Shown piece by piece: positions 44,290 through 53,552 of a DNA stretch of 64,000 nucleotides. How positions within the stretch are numbered: position 1 is the first letter of the stretch; every line of letters starts with the position of its first letter. The notes beneath the pieces are model-generated. The model did not search any database. It was not told the DNA's origin and saw only the letters and a list, made by a program, of their open reading frames with translations. This stretch comes from SBAX01 sp964646605 (GTDB taxonomy: Bacteria > Planctomycetota > Phycisphaerae > UBA1845), in NCBI GenBank assembly GCA_964646605.1, contig CAZYEX010000047.1, forward strand, positions 1 to 64,000. The letters are read 5' to 3'. A program made the position numbers and the translations under genes.

Positions 44290-45231
44290 ATGCCAGAGAA
44301 TCCTCCTGACCACTGTCCTCCCGTTGTGGCCCGGTCCTCCCGTCGGTTGCGCGTCACGACCCTCGTGGGGGTGATCGTTCCCTTCCTCGGATTGGTCGCC
44401 GCGATCACTCTTTTGTGGGGACGTGGAGTCACCTGGGTCGAGCCGACTCTCTTCGTGGGGATGTACGCGCTGACCGGAATCGGAGTCACCGTCGGCTATC
44501 ACCGCCTCTTCGTGCATCGATCGTTCGAGACGGTGAAGCCCGTCCAACTGATCCTCGCCGTCCTGGGTTCCATGAGCGTGCAGGGGCCCCTGCTTACCTG
44601 GGCCGCCGTCCACCGCCGGCATCATCAGCACAGCGACGAAGTCGAAGACCCGCATTCTCCGCATCGCTACGGCGGCGGGGCCCGCGGGGTCCTGGCCGGC
44701 TTTTGGCACGCCCACATGGGGTGGATCTTCAGAGCGGGTCCGCCGGACCTCATCCGCTACGTCCGCGACCTGTCCAATGACAGGTTCCTGCGCGCCGTCA
44801 GTCGCCTTTTCCCGCTATGGGTCGTGCTCGGACTGGCGCTTCCCACAGCCCTGGGCGGTTGGCTCGCCGGAACCTGGACGGGCGCTTTCATGGGCTTCCT
44901 GTGGGGCGGGCTGGTGCGAATCTTCTTCAACCATCACCTTACGTGGAGCATCAACTCCGTCTGTCACCTCTGGGGCCACCGAGCCTTCGAGTGTCACGAT
45001 GAAAGCCGCAACAACTTCCTCTGCGGCGTTCTTGCCCTGGGCGAAGGCTGGCACAACAATCACCATGCGTTCCCCTTCTCCGCCCGCCACGGCCTGCGCT
45101 GGTGGCAGCTCGACCTCAGCTTCCTCTTCATCCGCCTACTTGAACTCACCGGGCTGGCCTGGTCCGTCCGAGTCCCCGCCCCCCAAGCCATCGCCGCCAA
45201 ACGAACCCGACCCGTCCCCCTCGCCCTATGA
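44290..45231 (+). CDS. Membrane fatty acyl desaturase (delta-9 type)
   Basis: The 313-residue product has the three histidine boxes of acyl-CoA/acyl-lipid desaturases: HRLFVH (71-76), HRRHHQH (108-114) and GEGWHNNHHAF further on. An additional HHLTW lies in between, and there are two pairs of hydrophobic helices. The di-iron centre uses oxygen to introduce a cis double bond. The gene is single. No clear ribosome site precedes the ATG, so it may be leaderless or start elsewhere. It ends in a Pro/Arg-rich tail. Confidence 0.88.
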   Translation: MPENPPDHCPPVVARSSRRLRVTTLVGVIVPFLGLVAAITLLWGRGVTWVEPTLFVGMYALTGIGVTVGYHRLFVHRSFETVKPVQLILAVLGSMSVQGPLLTWAAVHRRHHQHSDEVEDPHSPHRYGGGARGVLAGFWHAHMGWIFRAGPPDLIRYVRDLSNDRFLRAVSRLFPLWVVLGLALPTALGGWLAGTWTGAFMGFLWGGLVRIFFNHHLTWSINSVCHLWGHRAFECHDESRNNFLCGVLALGEGWHNNHHAFPFSARHGLRWWQLDLSFLFIRLLELTGLAWSVRVPAPQAIAAKRTRPVPLAL

Positions 45232-45341
45232 GGGAGAGGGCCGAGGTGAGGGTGCTCAAGAATCCGAGCCGGGAGCGCGAGCGACGGGTCCTGGCACCAT
45301 CGGCAACGCCGAATCGAGCACCGCGACACCGCCTCTTCCGA

Positions 45342-45476
45342 TCAACCCACGTAGCCCTTAATCCACGCCCATTCCCAGATTGCGAATACGACGATGAGTA
45401 GTACCAGGATTCCCGCCATGACTCGACGTACCACATCGCGCCAGCCAGCAACCGTCCAGGGCGGATGAAGTTGCAA
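45342..45476 (-). CDS. Possible small membrane protein
   Basis: One frame on the minus strand encodes a single hydrophobic helix, MAGILVLLIVVFAIWEWAWIKGYVG, from an ATG at 45419. A TTG at 45476 would add a short basic N-terminal region (QLHPPWTVAGWRDVVRRV). Its composition looks like a genuine membrane peptide, but there is no homologue I recognise. The rest of 45232-45515 holds no other gene. Confidence 0.3.
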   Translation of the reverse strand: MQLHPPWTVAGWRDVVRRVMAGILVLLIVVFAIWEWAWIKGYVG

Positions 45477-45515
45477 ATGCCGCCCGGGACGCCCAAGATG
45501 GGAACGTTGGCGCCC

Positions 45516-45544
45516 TTGACAAGTATGCTAGTTTTGGCATGATT
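45516..45544 (+). promoter_or_regulatory. Promoter-like site upstream of the orphan antitoxin
   Basis: TTGACA (45516-45521), a 17-base spacer (with the near-palindrome agtatgctagttttggcat overlapping) and ATGATT (45539-45544). A GC hairpin (ctcgccc tacg gggcgag) follows at 45547-45564, where a toxin gene would normally start. Confidence 0.45.
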
Positions 45545-45647
45545 GGCTCGCCCTACGGGGCGAGGCTCGGCTGTTGCACGCGACGCAGGCGCCGTTCCTC
45601 GTCACCCACGAGGGGTGACGTTACATCCATCACGCGGAGCAGAATCG

Positions 45648-46007
45648 ATGACCACGGCTAGGACGATCAGCGGCAAGCGACGCGGCACTCAGGTTCATGC
45701 GGGCGGCTCGAACGTCTTCGCCGACCTCGGTGTGGCCGAGCCCGAGGTCGCTTTGGCCAAGGCGGAACTCGCCCGGCAGGTGGGGCGGATCATTCGCTCA
45801 CGGGGGCTGACGCAGGTTGAGGCCGCCGAGGTTCTCGGCGTCGACCAGGGGAAGGTGTCGGCACTGGTGCGGGGCAAGCTGTCCGGGTTTTCGACCGACC
45901 GACTCTTCCGATTCCTGGCCGCCCTCGGCAGCAACATCGAGATCGTCATCCGCCAGGGACGCCGCTCCAATAAACCAGGACGAGTCACGGTCCATTCAGC
46001 GGCCTAA
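45648..46007 (+). CDS. XRE-family antitoxin-like DNA-binding protein
   Basis: From the ATG at 45648 the product has 119 residues with a helix-turn-helix: RSRGLTQVEAAEVLGVDQGKVSALVRGKLSGFSTDRL. The tail FLAALGSNIEIVIRQ is typical of HigA2/MqsA-like antitoxins that repress their own operon. The preceding 100 bases are too short for a toxin and contain a small palindrome instead. The antitoxin therefore appears orphaned. Confidence 0.78.
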   Translation: MTTARTISGKRRGTQVHAGGSNVFADLGVAEPEVALAKAELARQVGRIIRSRGLTQVEAAEVLGVDQGKVSALVRGKLSGFSTDRLFRFLAALGSNIEIVIRQGRRSNKPGRVTVHSAA

Positions 46008-46054
46008 CGCGGCAATCCGTCGAGTCCCAACGCGCTCCGCATTATCGTCTCCTG

Positions 46055-46096
46055 TCATTGGTCATTGGTAATTGGTAATTGGTAACTCGTAACTCG
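46055..46096. repeat. Heptamer array downstream of the antitoxin gene
   Basis: Six in-phase 7-base units: tcattgg twice, taattgg twice, taactcg twice. They lie between the convergent antitoxin and moxR genes. The stretch 46008-46158 has no gene. Confidence 0.85.
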
Positions 46097-46158
46097 CCAA
46101 TAAGACTTCGACCCCGCGCAAGCGGCGACGATCGCTGCCCAGTGGGATTCCGTCGGCC

Positions 46159-47235
46159 CTACCCCGTCGCGAAGACGCGCCGGGCCAGGGATTCGTCCAG
46201 CGCCGACGAAGCGTCGGGGGGCAGGGTTTCGATGAGCTTGCGGACGATGTCGTCGCTTTGCACGCCATCGGCCTCGGCGTTGAAGTTGGTCAGAATGCGG
46301 TGACGCAAGACCGGCGGAGCGACGGCGCGGATGTCCTCGGTGGAGGCGTAGTAGCGACCCTTGAGGATGGCGCGGGCCTTGGCCGCCAGAACCAGGCTCT
46401 GCGACGCCCGCGGCCCGGCGCCCCAGGCTACGTAGTCCTTCACCAACTTGGGCACCGACCCCTCGTCGATCCGCGTCGATCGGACCAAGCGCATGGCGTA
46501 GCGGATCACGTGATCGGCACACGGAACGCGGCGCACGATATCCTGAAGCTCCATGACCTCCCGCGCGTTCAGCGTGCGATCGGCCGGGATCTCGTGCGGC
46601 GAGGTGGTCATCTTGACGATCTGAAACTCCTCCTCCTCCGACGGGTAACTCACCAAGACCTTGAACATGAAGCGGTCGAGCTGGGCCTCAGGAAGCGGAT
46701 AGGTCCCTTCCTGTTCGATGGGGTTCTGCGTGGCCAGCACGAAGAAGGGCCGCGGCAGCTTGTGCGGAAACCCCGCCGCGGTGACTTGATACTCCTGCAT
46801 GGCCTCCAACAGCGCCGCCTGCGTCTTGGGCGGAGTGCGATTGATCTCGTCCGCCAGCACCACGTTGGCGAACACGGGCCCCTTCACGAAGCGAAGCGAC
46901 CGCGCCCCCGTACCGCGATCCTCCTCGATGACTTCCGTCCCCGTGATGTCCGAGGGCATCAGGTCGGGCGTGAACTGAATGCGCGAGAAGCTGAGGGAGA
47001 GCTGCCGGGCCAGCGTGCTGATGAGCAACGTCTTTGCCAGCCCGGGAACGCCCTCAAGAATGCAATGCCCGTTGCAAAACAGGGCGATGAGCAGTTGCTC
47101 GATGACCGCTTCTTGCCCGACGATGGTGTGGGCGATCTGGCTGCGGAGGCGATCGTAGGAACTCACGAGCTTCTCGACGATCGCTACGTCGTCCCGCGCC
47201 CCGCCGGCGTCGCCGACTTCTGTTTCTACCGACAT
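46159..47235 (-). CDS. MoxR-family AAA+ ATPase
   Basis: The 358-residue product has Walker A GVPGLAKT, Walker B VVLADEINRTPPKTQAALLEAMQE, and sensor motifs FVLATQNPIEQEGTYPLPEAQLDRF, which define MoxR. An AAGGAG site precedes the ATG. MoxR ATPases act as chaperones in assembling metal enzymes or envelope complexes, usually with VWA and DUF58 proteins. Those partner genes are not in the window; a LOG-family gene follows upstream instead. The N-terminal 20 residues are acidic. Confidence 0.92.
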   Translation of the reverse strand: MSVETEVGDAGGARDDVAIVEKLVSSYDRLRSQIAHTIVGQEAVIEQLLIALFCNGHCILEGVPGLAKTLLISTLARQLSLSFSRIQFTPDLMPSDITGTEVIEEDRGTGARSLRFVKGPVFANVVLADEINRTPPKTQAALLEAMQEYQVTAAGFPHKLPRPFFVLATQNPIEQEGTYPLPEAQLDRFMFKVLVSYPSEEEEFQIVKMTTSPHEIPADRTLNAREVMELQDIVRRVPCADHVIRYAMRLVRSTRIDEGSVPKLVKDYVAWGAGPRASQSLVLAAKARAILKGRYYASTEDIRAVAPPVLRHRILTNFNAEADGVQSDDIVRKLIETLPPDASSALDESLARRVFATG

Positions 47236-47268
47236 TCCATACTCCTTGGGCCATCCTTGCCGCGCGAA

Positions 47269-48363
47269 TCACGGCGCCGCGTTCAGGCCGTCAATGAGCC
47301 GACGCAATCGTCCGGAACTCCTGCGATCGAACGCCAACACCAAACGCGGCATCGCGGGATACAATCCTTCCTCCTCCTCCATCGGGCCGGGAACCTGTTC
47401 GATCCGACCCGCGGTAAGAATATCGGCGAACCCGGCGTTGAGCTGCGAGAGGGTTTCCTCGGATACCGGCGACCGCAGCCGTATGACCAGTCGATCATCG
47501 ACGTAGCGGAGCGAGTGATAACGGCGGTAGAAGCGAACCAGCTCCGCGACCGCGTCCTCCGCCCGATCGCAGACCCGAAACAAATCCAGGTCCGATTCGT
47601 CGATCATCCCGTTGTCCAGCAGGGCCCCGTGTACATACGCCACCCAACGCCGCCAGTAGGTCCCGCCGGGAGCTTCGCACATGACGATGGGAATCGGCGC
47701 CGCCTTGGCGGTTTGCACCAGGGTCAGGGCCTCGAAGCACTCGTCCTGCGTCCCGAACCCGCCGGGGAACAGCACCACCCCCTCCGCCTCCTTGATGAAC
47801 ATCAACTTGCGGGTGAAGAAGTATTTGAAGTTCACCAATTTGGGGTCGCCTTGGATGATGTTGTTGGCGGCCTGTTCGAAGGGCAGGCTGATGGCCACGC
47901 CGAAGCTCCTCTGGCGGGTCGCCCCGTGATGACCGGCGCGCATGATCCCGTCCCCCGCTCCGGTGATCACCATCCATCCCTCGTTTTGGATCAGGTCCGC
48001 GAACTTCTTGGCCTCCTCGTATTGCGGGTGCATCTCCGGCGTGCGCGCCGAACCGAAAATCGTCACCTTGGGAACATCCGTGAACGGCGCGAAGGTCTTG
48101 AAGGCGTAGCGCAGCTCGCGCAGCGCGGTGTTAAGGATTTTCAAGTCGCCGCGGTCCGCGCCGTCCGCCGCCAATCGGCAGATGGTGACGATCATCTGTC
48201 CCATCAGGTCGTGGTTCTCGCCCGGGGCGAACTCCGTAAGCAGCTTCTCGATGGCCGACGCCCGCCGCTGGCGACGCAACGTGTCCACCGACGCGACCGC
48301 CGTCGCCTCCGCGGGCTCGCGATCGGGTGACGACTCCTCGCCGGGAATCAGACCGTATTCCAT
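47269..48363 (-). CDS. LOG-family Rossmann-fold protein (TIGR00730-like)
   Basis: The 364-residue product contains VTIFGSART, GWMVITGAGDGIMRAGHHGA and the signature VVLFPGGFGTQDECFEAL, matching the PGGxGTxxE motif of LOG/lysine-decarboxylase-like proteins. Members release a base from nucleoside monophosphates. N- and C-terminal extensions (about 90 and 100 residues) make it longer than the simple LOG enzymes, closer to large bacterial versions of unknown specificity. It lies 33 bases before moxR and may share a transcript. Confidence 0.82.
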   Translation of the reverse strand: MEYGLIPGEESSPDREPAEATAVASVDTLRRQRRASAIEKLLTEFAPGENHDLMGQMIVTICRLAADGADRGDLKILNTALRELRYAFKTFAPFTDVPKVTIFGSARTPEMHPQYEEAKKFADLIQNEGWMVITGAGDGIMRAGHHGATRQRSFGVAISLPFEQAANNIIQGDPKLVNFKYFFTRKLMFIKEAEGVVLFPGGFGTQDECFEALTLVQTAKAAPIPIVMCEAPGGTYWRRWVAYVHGALLDNGMIDESDLDLFRVCDRAEDAVAELVRFYRRYHSLRYVDDRLVIRLRSPVSEETLSQLNAGFADILTAGRIEQVPGPMEEEEGLYPAMPRLVLAFDRRSSGRLRRLIDGLNAAP

Positions 48364-48479
48364 CGTTGTGAAACCATCTCCCTAGGGTGCGAATCGGACT
48401 GCCGGGGGATTATCGGCACCTTTCCCGGCCGCGTTGATCGGCGCTTGACCGTCCTCGATCCCAACCGCAAAACCGCGAC

Positions 48480-48977
48480 TCAAGCCGCCGAATCCAGATA
48501 CGGCTCGATCTTCAACTCCATCATCACCTCGTCGTGGATGGGCACGCCGCGCTCGCCGACGCGGGGAATCTGCGGTTTGGTCTTGCGGGCTTCGTCCACC
48601 GCCCCGAGGTGAATCTCCGTCATCCGAAACCCGAGGCGCTGGTAAAAACCGATGGCCCGAAGGCGATCGTTGGTGGTCGCGAGGAACACCTTATGGCAGC
48701 GTTCCTTGCGAGCCTTCTCGATCGCATCCAAGATGAGTGACGAGCCGATCCCCTCGCCCTCCAACGTGCTGTTGAGCGTCAAAACTTCCATGCCTTCCTC
48801 GTCGATGTGGTAGGTGAGCAATCCGACGATGACGCCCTCGCGGCGCTCGATGAACCCTCGCTCGCGGTGCGGATAAAAGACTTTGCCCCGGCTCATGCTG
48901 ATCTGACTTCGCCAGTGTCGCTCGATGAAATTGGCGACTTCAGCGCGTTCTTCATCGCGGATCTCGGTGCGTGCCAT
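48480..48977 (-). CDS. GNAT-family N-acetyltransferase
   Basis: The start ATG at 48977 is preferred; an upstream TTG would add seven residues. The 165-residue product contains GLLTYHIDEEGMEVLTLNS, the acetyl-CoA loop EGEGIGSSLILDAIEKA (Q/R-x-x-G-x-G/A variant), and NDRLRAIGFYQRLGFRM, all standard for GNAT. The acceptor substrate is unknown. The C-terminal 50 residues are specific to this protein. No operon partner is evident. Confidence 0.82.
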   Translation of the reverse strand: MARTEIRDEERAEVANFIERHWRSQISMSRGKVFYPHRERGFIERREGVIVGLLTYHIDEEGMEVLTLNSTLEGEGIGSSLILDAIEKARKERCHKVFLATTNDRLRAIGFYQRLGFRMTEIHLGAVDEARKTKPQIPRVGERGVPIHDEVMMELKIEPYLDSAA

Positions 48978-49101
48978 GACCGAAATTTGTACACCCAAAG
49001 TGGTGTCTCCGCCAGAGCGGAGCCCGTGCCCGTCGCCAGGGGGACGCTTGTCCGCGGGGGGCGCTTGTCCTCGGGCTCGCGCCCGCGGCTCTGTGGTCGG
49101 A

Positions 49102-49857
49102 TTACCGGCGGACGGGGCGGGGCTCGGCGGCGGGGAGGTCCATGTAGAGGATGCGGCCGCAGACCTTGCAGGTCAGAACCTCGTCGCGGGTCTTGAGGCT
49201 GTTGACCACGTCGAGGGTGACCTGGATGTTGCACCCGCCGCAGGAATACTCCTCGCGCTTGGGTCGGGGCATGGTGACGGGGGCCATGGCCTCACCGTCG
49301 TGGTGCTGGGCGATGCGGTTGAAGATGTCCACGGTTTGGACGTTGATCCCCGCGGCGACCCGGTCGCGCTCGGCTTGCAGGCCGCTGCGATGCGCCTCCG
49401 ATTGCTCGTCGAAGGCTTGGACCGCGGCTTCGGCGGTTGCGGCGTGCTGCGAAACCTTGGCCATTTCCGCTTCGATAGTCGCCCCTTCGGCCTTGATGGT
49501 GGAAAGTTCCTCCATCAATTTGAGGACGTCGTCTTCGACTTTGGTGTTGTCCGCCTTCTCCGTGTTCAAGGCGGTTAGGACGGCGGCGTACTCCTTGTTG
49601 GTCTTGGCCTTGTTGAGTCCTTGGCGATGACGGTTGACCGATTCCTCCTTGACGGCCACTTCCAACGAAAGGGCGTCGATCCGAACCTGCGCCTCCCGGG
49701 CCTTTTGGTGGTTGGCCTGGAGTTTTTCGTCGACCTGACGAACCTGGCGGCGGTGAATCTCGACCTGGCGGACTTTCGCTTCGCGTGTCTGGCGTATGTT
49801 GGCAAGCTGGAGTTCGAAGCCTTGTAGTCGGCGTAGCTCTTCCAATATCGCGCCCAT
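49102..49857 (-). CDS. Coiled-coil protein with C-terminal C4 zinc ribbon
   Basis: From ATG at 49857 the product has 251 residues. Residues 1-175 are heptad-rich coiled coil (ELRRLQGFELQLANIRQTRE, ...). The C-terminus carries CGGCNIQVTLDVVNSLKTRDEVLTCKVCGRILY, a CxxC...CxxC zinc ribbon as in the DUF164/zf-RING_7 family. Members are suspected to act in RNA or transport processes but have no fixed function. Longer upstream frames are discarded. Confidence 0.8.
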   Translation of the reverse strand: MGAILEELRRLQGFELQLANIRQTREAKVRQVEIHRRQVRQVDEKLQANHQKAREAQVRIDALSLEVAVKEESVNRHRQGLNKAKTNKEYAAVLTALNTEKADNTKVEDDVLKLMEELSTIKAEGATIEAEMAKVSQHAATAEAAVQAFDEQSEAHRSGLQAERDRVAAGINVQTVDIFNRIAQHHDGEAMAPVTMPRPKREEYSCGGCNIQVTLDVVNSLKTRDEVLTCKVCGRILYMDLPAAEPRPVRR

Positions 49858-50116
49858 GCACGCTCCCAAGCCCCGTATGCGGATGTCACACGTCCCCGCC
49901 ACAGTCCCGGCGAGAACCACAATGCTGGGATTATCGGCGAATCGACTCTCGAACGCAAGGCCGCAAAAACACCGTGAATGGAGGCATTCTCCATTGTCGC
50001 GCCCTCCCCGACAAACGGCTCTCACGGCACGCCAGCCCTTTATTGGAGGAATTCCTGCCCGCGTGGTACAATCCGCTGGCGTTTGTTCGACACGCCGAAG
50101 CTCGGTGGGGACACCG

Positions 50117-50968
50117 ATGAGCGCCGGGATACGCCTCATAGCAACTTGCCTGTTGTTGGCCGCCGCGACGGTGCCCGTGCTTGCCCAGGTTTTCTCGTCC
50201 GAGTTCTTCTCCGATCCCGTTTCCGAGGGTTGGACGCTGGTCCTTCAATACTGCGAGCCGGAGACTTGGAACGAAGCGGGCTGGTATCACCAACAGCTTG
50301 ACCTGGACGCCTGTCCGCCGGGCCCTGAGGGGGGGCGCGACGTGTACCGGCGCTCGCTCCAGGTGCTTAACGGTACAGCGCCATTCTTCGCGGAGTTCCG
50401 CCTCGGGACGGACGGCGACAGGTCGGGGATTCCTTACGGTGTACCCACCGTACTCTCCATACACAACAATGCGGGCGTCCTGTATCACATGACGGTCGCT
50501 CGCGACCTGATCCAGTTTTTTAGGGACGTTGACCTTCCGATCTGGTTCATCGAGATCGAAGCGGGCGTGCCGCACACCTATCGGATCGAGCTGTATCCGG
50601 ATCGGTACGGGTTCTACATCGACGGTCATCTCTTCGACGAAGGTCTGCCCGAGGGCCCATTTCCGGCTTACAACTCCCGCATTACGTGGCAGGGCGATTC
50701 CCGGTACCTCCCCTGCCACAACGCCTGGGACTACATCCGCTACGGCGTGATCCCGATCGACGGCAGCGGGGATTACGACAGCGACGAGGCGGTCACGAGC
50801 GATGACTTCTACTTCTTTCACGAGTGCCTCACCAACGATCGCCCCCGTATCCACGGCGGCCCGGCCAACGACGCCGGTCCCGGCTGCCGCTTCGCCGACT
50901 TCGATTCCGACGCCGACACCGACCTCCGCGACTTCGCCGCCTTCTCCCTCCTCCTCCCCGGCCCGTAG
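50117..50968 (+). CDS. Secreted protein with dockerin-like C-terminus
   Basis: A GGTGGGG site precedes ATG 50117. The 283-residue product has a signal peptide (IRLIATCLLLAAATVPVLA), then a beta-rich domain of 200 residues that may be a lectin/glucanase-like jelly roll (for example VPHTYRIELYPDRYGFYIDGHLFDEG). The C-terminal 60 residues (DYDSDEAVTSDDFYFFHECL and FADFDSDADTDLRDFAAF) look like paired calcium-binding dockerin repeats common in planctomycetes. It is probably extracellular or surface-bound. The exact function is unknown. Confidence 0.75.
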   Translation: MSAGIRLIATCLLLAAATVPVLAQVFSSEFFSDPVSEGWTLVLQYCEPETWNEAGWYHQQLDLDACPPGPEGGRDVYRRSLQVLNGTAPFFAEFRLGTDGDRSGIPYGVPTVLSIHNNAGVLYHMTVARDLIQFFRDVDLPIWFIEIEAGVPHTYRIELYPDRYGFYIDGHLFDEGLPEGPFPAYNSRITWQGDSRYLPCHNAWDYIRYGVIPIDGSGDYDSDEAVTSDDFYFFHECLTNDRPRIHGGPANDAGPGCRFADFDSDADTDLRDFAAFSLLLPGP

Positions 50969-50981
50969 ACCACACGCTCGG

Positions 50982-53312
50982 TCAGGGCGTGCATCGTCCG
51001 CAGCGGTCGCGGCAGGCGCCCGCGCCGCAGGAACCGCCCGGGCAATGCGTGTCGCTGATGCAGGGCATTCCATCGTTGCCGCCGCCGCCCTCGCAGATCC
51101 GCACGCACGTGTCCCCGCCGCACTGGGCGGCGCTGGTACAGGGCCTGCTGTTGCAGATTTCGAGCGAGGGGCAGGGGCAGGGGCCCGACTGCGAGTAGGC
51201 CAAGCCCTTGAAACCTTCCACGCAGGCCACGATGTCCAGCGCGCTGACGTCCGCGTTGAGGTCGGGCAGGTTGGGTTGCAACTGGGTCTGTGCCTTGGAG
51301 AGCGAGCCGGGCAACCCCTTGAACTTGGCGACCAGCGCGGCCACGTCTAGCCCGTCGGGTTGGGTGGAGATCGACGGAGGGTTGAACGGAGCGGCGACGT
51401 CGCCATAGCGCGCCGTGGTCACCAACAACGGCGGCGAAACGAGGATGCAATCGGCCTCGTCGCCGGCGCAACTCACGTCTAGATTCTCGATCTGATACGT
51501 CGAACTCGGATCGACTTCCCCGCCGACGATGTGGAAGGACCCCACCTCGCCCCAAGCGTGGTAGTATGCCGTGCATTGCAGGCGCGCCGCCTTGAAGTTG
51601 CCGACCAGCGGGCTGTCCTGCGATTCGAGGAACACGCCGGGCGGACCGACCCACCGTTGGCATCCCGCGGGATCGGTGCAACTCGCCCCCGCTTCGTAGG
51701 CCGAAAAGTCCGGCGGCGGGAATGGCGGCGCGTTGGGCGGCTGGGGGTTCTGCAACTCCAACATCGTCACACGCAGCGCCGTCGTGGCGCTGGGTCCGGC
51801 GGTCGCGGTCGGAACAGGGAGGACGGTGAGCGTAACGGCACGGTTCTTGTCGCTCTCGGTGGGACCCTGCACCGGGGCGAAGGGAAGACAAGGCGCCGGA
51901 CACGGCAGAAGCGCCGATGCCGCCGCCGACGGACCATCGGCCATCCCGTCCGACGGCGTGACCTGGCACTGCACCCGTGAACCGGGCGATCCGAAGTGAT
52001 GGGGAATCGCGTCCGAGTGCCCCGCGCTTGTCACGTCGCGCAGCACCTGCCCGTTGTACGTCCACACGTATCGGTAACGAACCACGTCATAGTCCGGGTC
52101 GTCGAGGATGAGATCCGAGTCGACGAGACAGAAGATCGTGTCATCGTTGGTCGGGGAGGGCGGGTCGAGCGAAACGGCCACGGGGTTGGGCGGGCGATTG
52201 GCGATCAGGCCGGCGGAGGCGACGACCTCGATGGGTGCCGTGGCCAGGGTCACCCCGTTGATGTCGAGAAGCAGGTGCCACGTCCCGGTCACGTTGAGGT
52301 TGACGTTGTTGCCCCACCACCACCAGGACCAGCGATAGAAGGGGTTTCCGAAGAAATTCGTTCCCGAGTCCAAGGCCAGGGTGAGGTCCGGACGACGATA
52401 GCGGACCCGCCAACTGCCGTCCTCGGTCATGTTCATGAGGTTGATCCAGAAATAGACGGGCTGGACACCCAGGGCGAAACTGCCCCGGCGCGGTCGGTCG
52501 GTGGGCGGTCCGGTCCAGCCCGAGAGGGACACGTTGGTGACATTGAGATCGCGGATGTACATGGTGCGGTCGATGGGCGTCTGGTTCTCCCACCAACTGT
52601 CGCCGGGATTGCAGGTACCGGTGTAGGGCTCGACGAGCACGCCGTCGTCGTAGGTGGCAAAGTGCAGGTGCGGTCCCGTGCTGCACCCGCTGGAGGCGGT
52701 CATACCCAGGGAGTGTCCGGCCTTGACCGGCTGCCCGACGCTGACGGCCACGCTGTTCTTCCGCATGTGCCAGTAATAGCAAAACCGTCCGGCCCCGTGA
52801 TCGACGATGACGTAATTGGCTTGGCCGGAACACGCGGTGTGCATGTCCTCCTCGCCGTCGTTCGTCGCGGCGACCACGCCGTCCAGAGCCGCGAAAATGG
52901 GGACGCCGATCTGCTGCTCGGTAAACGTGCGCAAGTCCACATCCGTGGCATCGTGGCCGTTATAGGAATAGTCCGTGCAATCCCAGTCCAGGATGACGGG
53001 CGACGGGTCGAGGTCCACGAAGTTGACGGTGAAGAGATCACGGTAAAGTCGTCCGGCCATGGGATAAAAGGGGAACTTGGGCGGGACTCCCGCCGTGCCT
53101 CCGGATAGCGCGCCGAACCGTGCCTTGTAGGCCTCAATCTGCGACCGTGCCTGGGCGTGTTCCGCTTGGGAGATGCAAGGCCCGTTGGCCTGCGGCCCTC
53201 CGCCGCCCGCCAAACCTTCGCCCCTCACAGGCGAGGCAATCCAACCCCCCACCGCGAGGATCATCGCCAAACTGATGGTTACGACACGATCCGTCGAACG
53301 GGCATGGTGCAT
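50982..53312 (-). CDS. Secreted M23 (LytM) peptidase-like protein, Cys-rich
   Basis: The start at 53312 follows AGGAG by 7 bases. The 776-residue product has a signal peptide, a long N-terminal linker, then an M23 zinc peptidase core: HDATDVDL with the first His/Asp ligands, CYYWHMRKNS, and GPHLHFATY with the HxH site. Such domains cut peptidoglycan cross-links, or act as inactive scaffolds. After it come beta-rich regions and a dockerin-like segment (DLNADVSALDIVACVEGFKG), then a Cys-rich tail. It converges with the secreted-protein gene at 50968, only 13 bases apart. Confidence 0.8.
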   Translation of the reverse strand: MHHARSTDRVVTISLAMILAVGGWIASPVRGEGLAGGGGPQANGPCISQAEHAQARSQIEAYKARFGALSGGTAGVPPKFPFYPMAGRLYRDLFTVNFVDLDPSPVILDWDCTDYSYNGHDATDVDLRTFTEQQIGVPIFAALDGVVAATNDGEEDMHTACSGQANYVIVDHGAGRFCYYWHMRKNSVAVSVGQPVKAGHSLGMTASSGCSTGPHLHFATYDDGVLVEPYTGTCNPGDSWWENQTPIDRTMYIRDLNVTNVSLSGWTGPPTDRPRRGSFALGVQPVYFWINLMNMTEDGSWRVRYRRPDLTLALDSGTNFFGNPFYRWSWWWWGNNVNLNVTGTWHLLLDINGVTLATAPIEVVASAGLIANRPPNPVAVSLDPPSPTNDDTIFCLVDSDLILDDPDYDVVRYRYVWTYNGQVLRDVTSAGHSDAIPHHFGSPGSRVQCQVTPSDGMADGPSAAASALLPCPAPCLPFAPVQGPTESDKNRAVTLTVLPVPTATAGPSATTALRVTMLELQNPQPPNAPPFPPPDFSAYEAGASCTDPAGCQRWVGPPGVFLESQDSPLVGNFKAARLQCTAYYHAWGEVGSFHIVGGEVDPSSTYQIENLDVSCAGDEADCILVSPPLLVTTARYGDVAAPFNPPSISTQPDGLDVAALVAKFKGLPGSLSKAQTQLQPNLPDLNADVSALDIVACVEGFKGLAYSQSGPCPCPSLEICNSRPCTSAAQCGGDTCVRICEGGGGNDGMPCISDTHCPGGSCGAGACRDRCGRCTP

Positions 53313-53552
53313 GGGTGTGCTCCTTCCGAAAAGACCTCCGCGTCCAGCCGTCGCGCAGACGCACCCGCGGCCGTGGGAACGCAACGCCAAGTAAACAGTC
53401 ACCTGGAGGCGTCATACTACCGGCCGGGGGGACGGAAATCAAGTCCGTCTCCGCGAATGGAAGGCCGATCGCCAGGCCGGCGCCAGGATCCCGACCGCGG
53501 TGGGAACTTGAAACGGCTCTGCGGATGGGCAACTCACCCACGTCGGGCTGCT

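Noticed and set aside
45545..45647. Small toxin gene before the XRE antitoxin
   Set aside because: Only about 100 bases are available, and no frame resembles a RelE/HigB protein.
46258..48330. 690-codon plus-strand open frame
   Set aside because: It is antisense to moxR and the LOG-family gene, which have clear motifs. GC-rich third positions keep the opposite frame open.
48978..49101. Additional small gene between the GNAT and zinc-ribbon genes
   Set aside because: The frames crossing it are Arg/Pro-rich without a start signal. It looks like plain GC-rich spacer.
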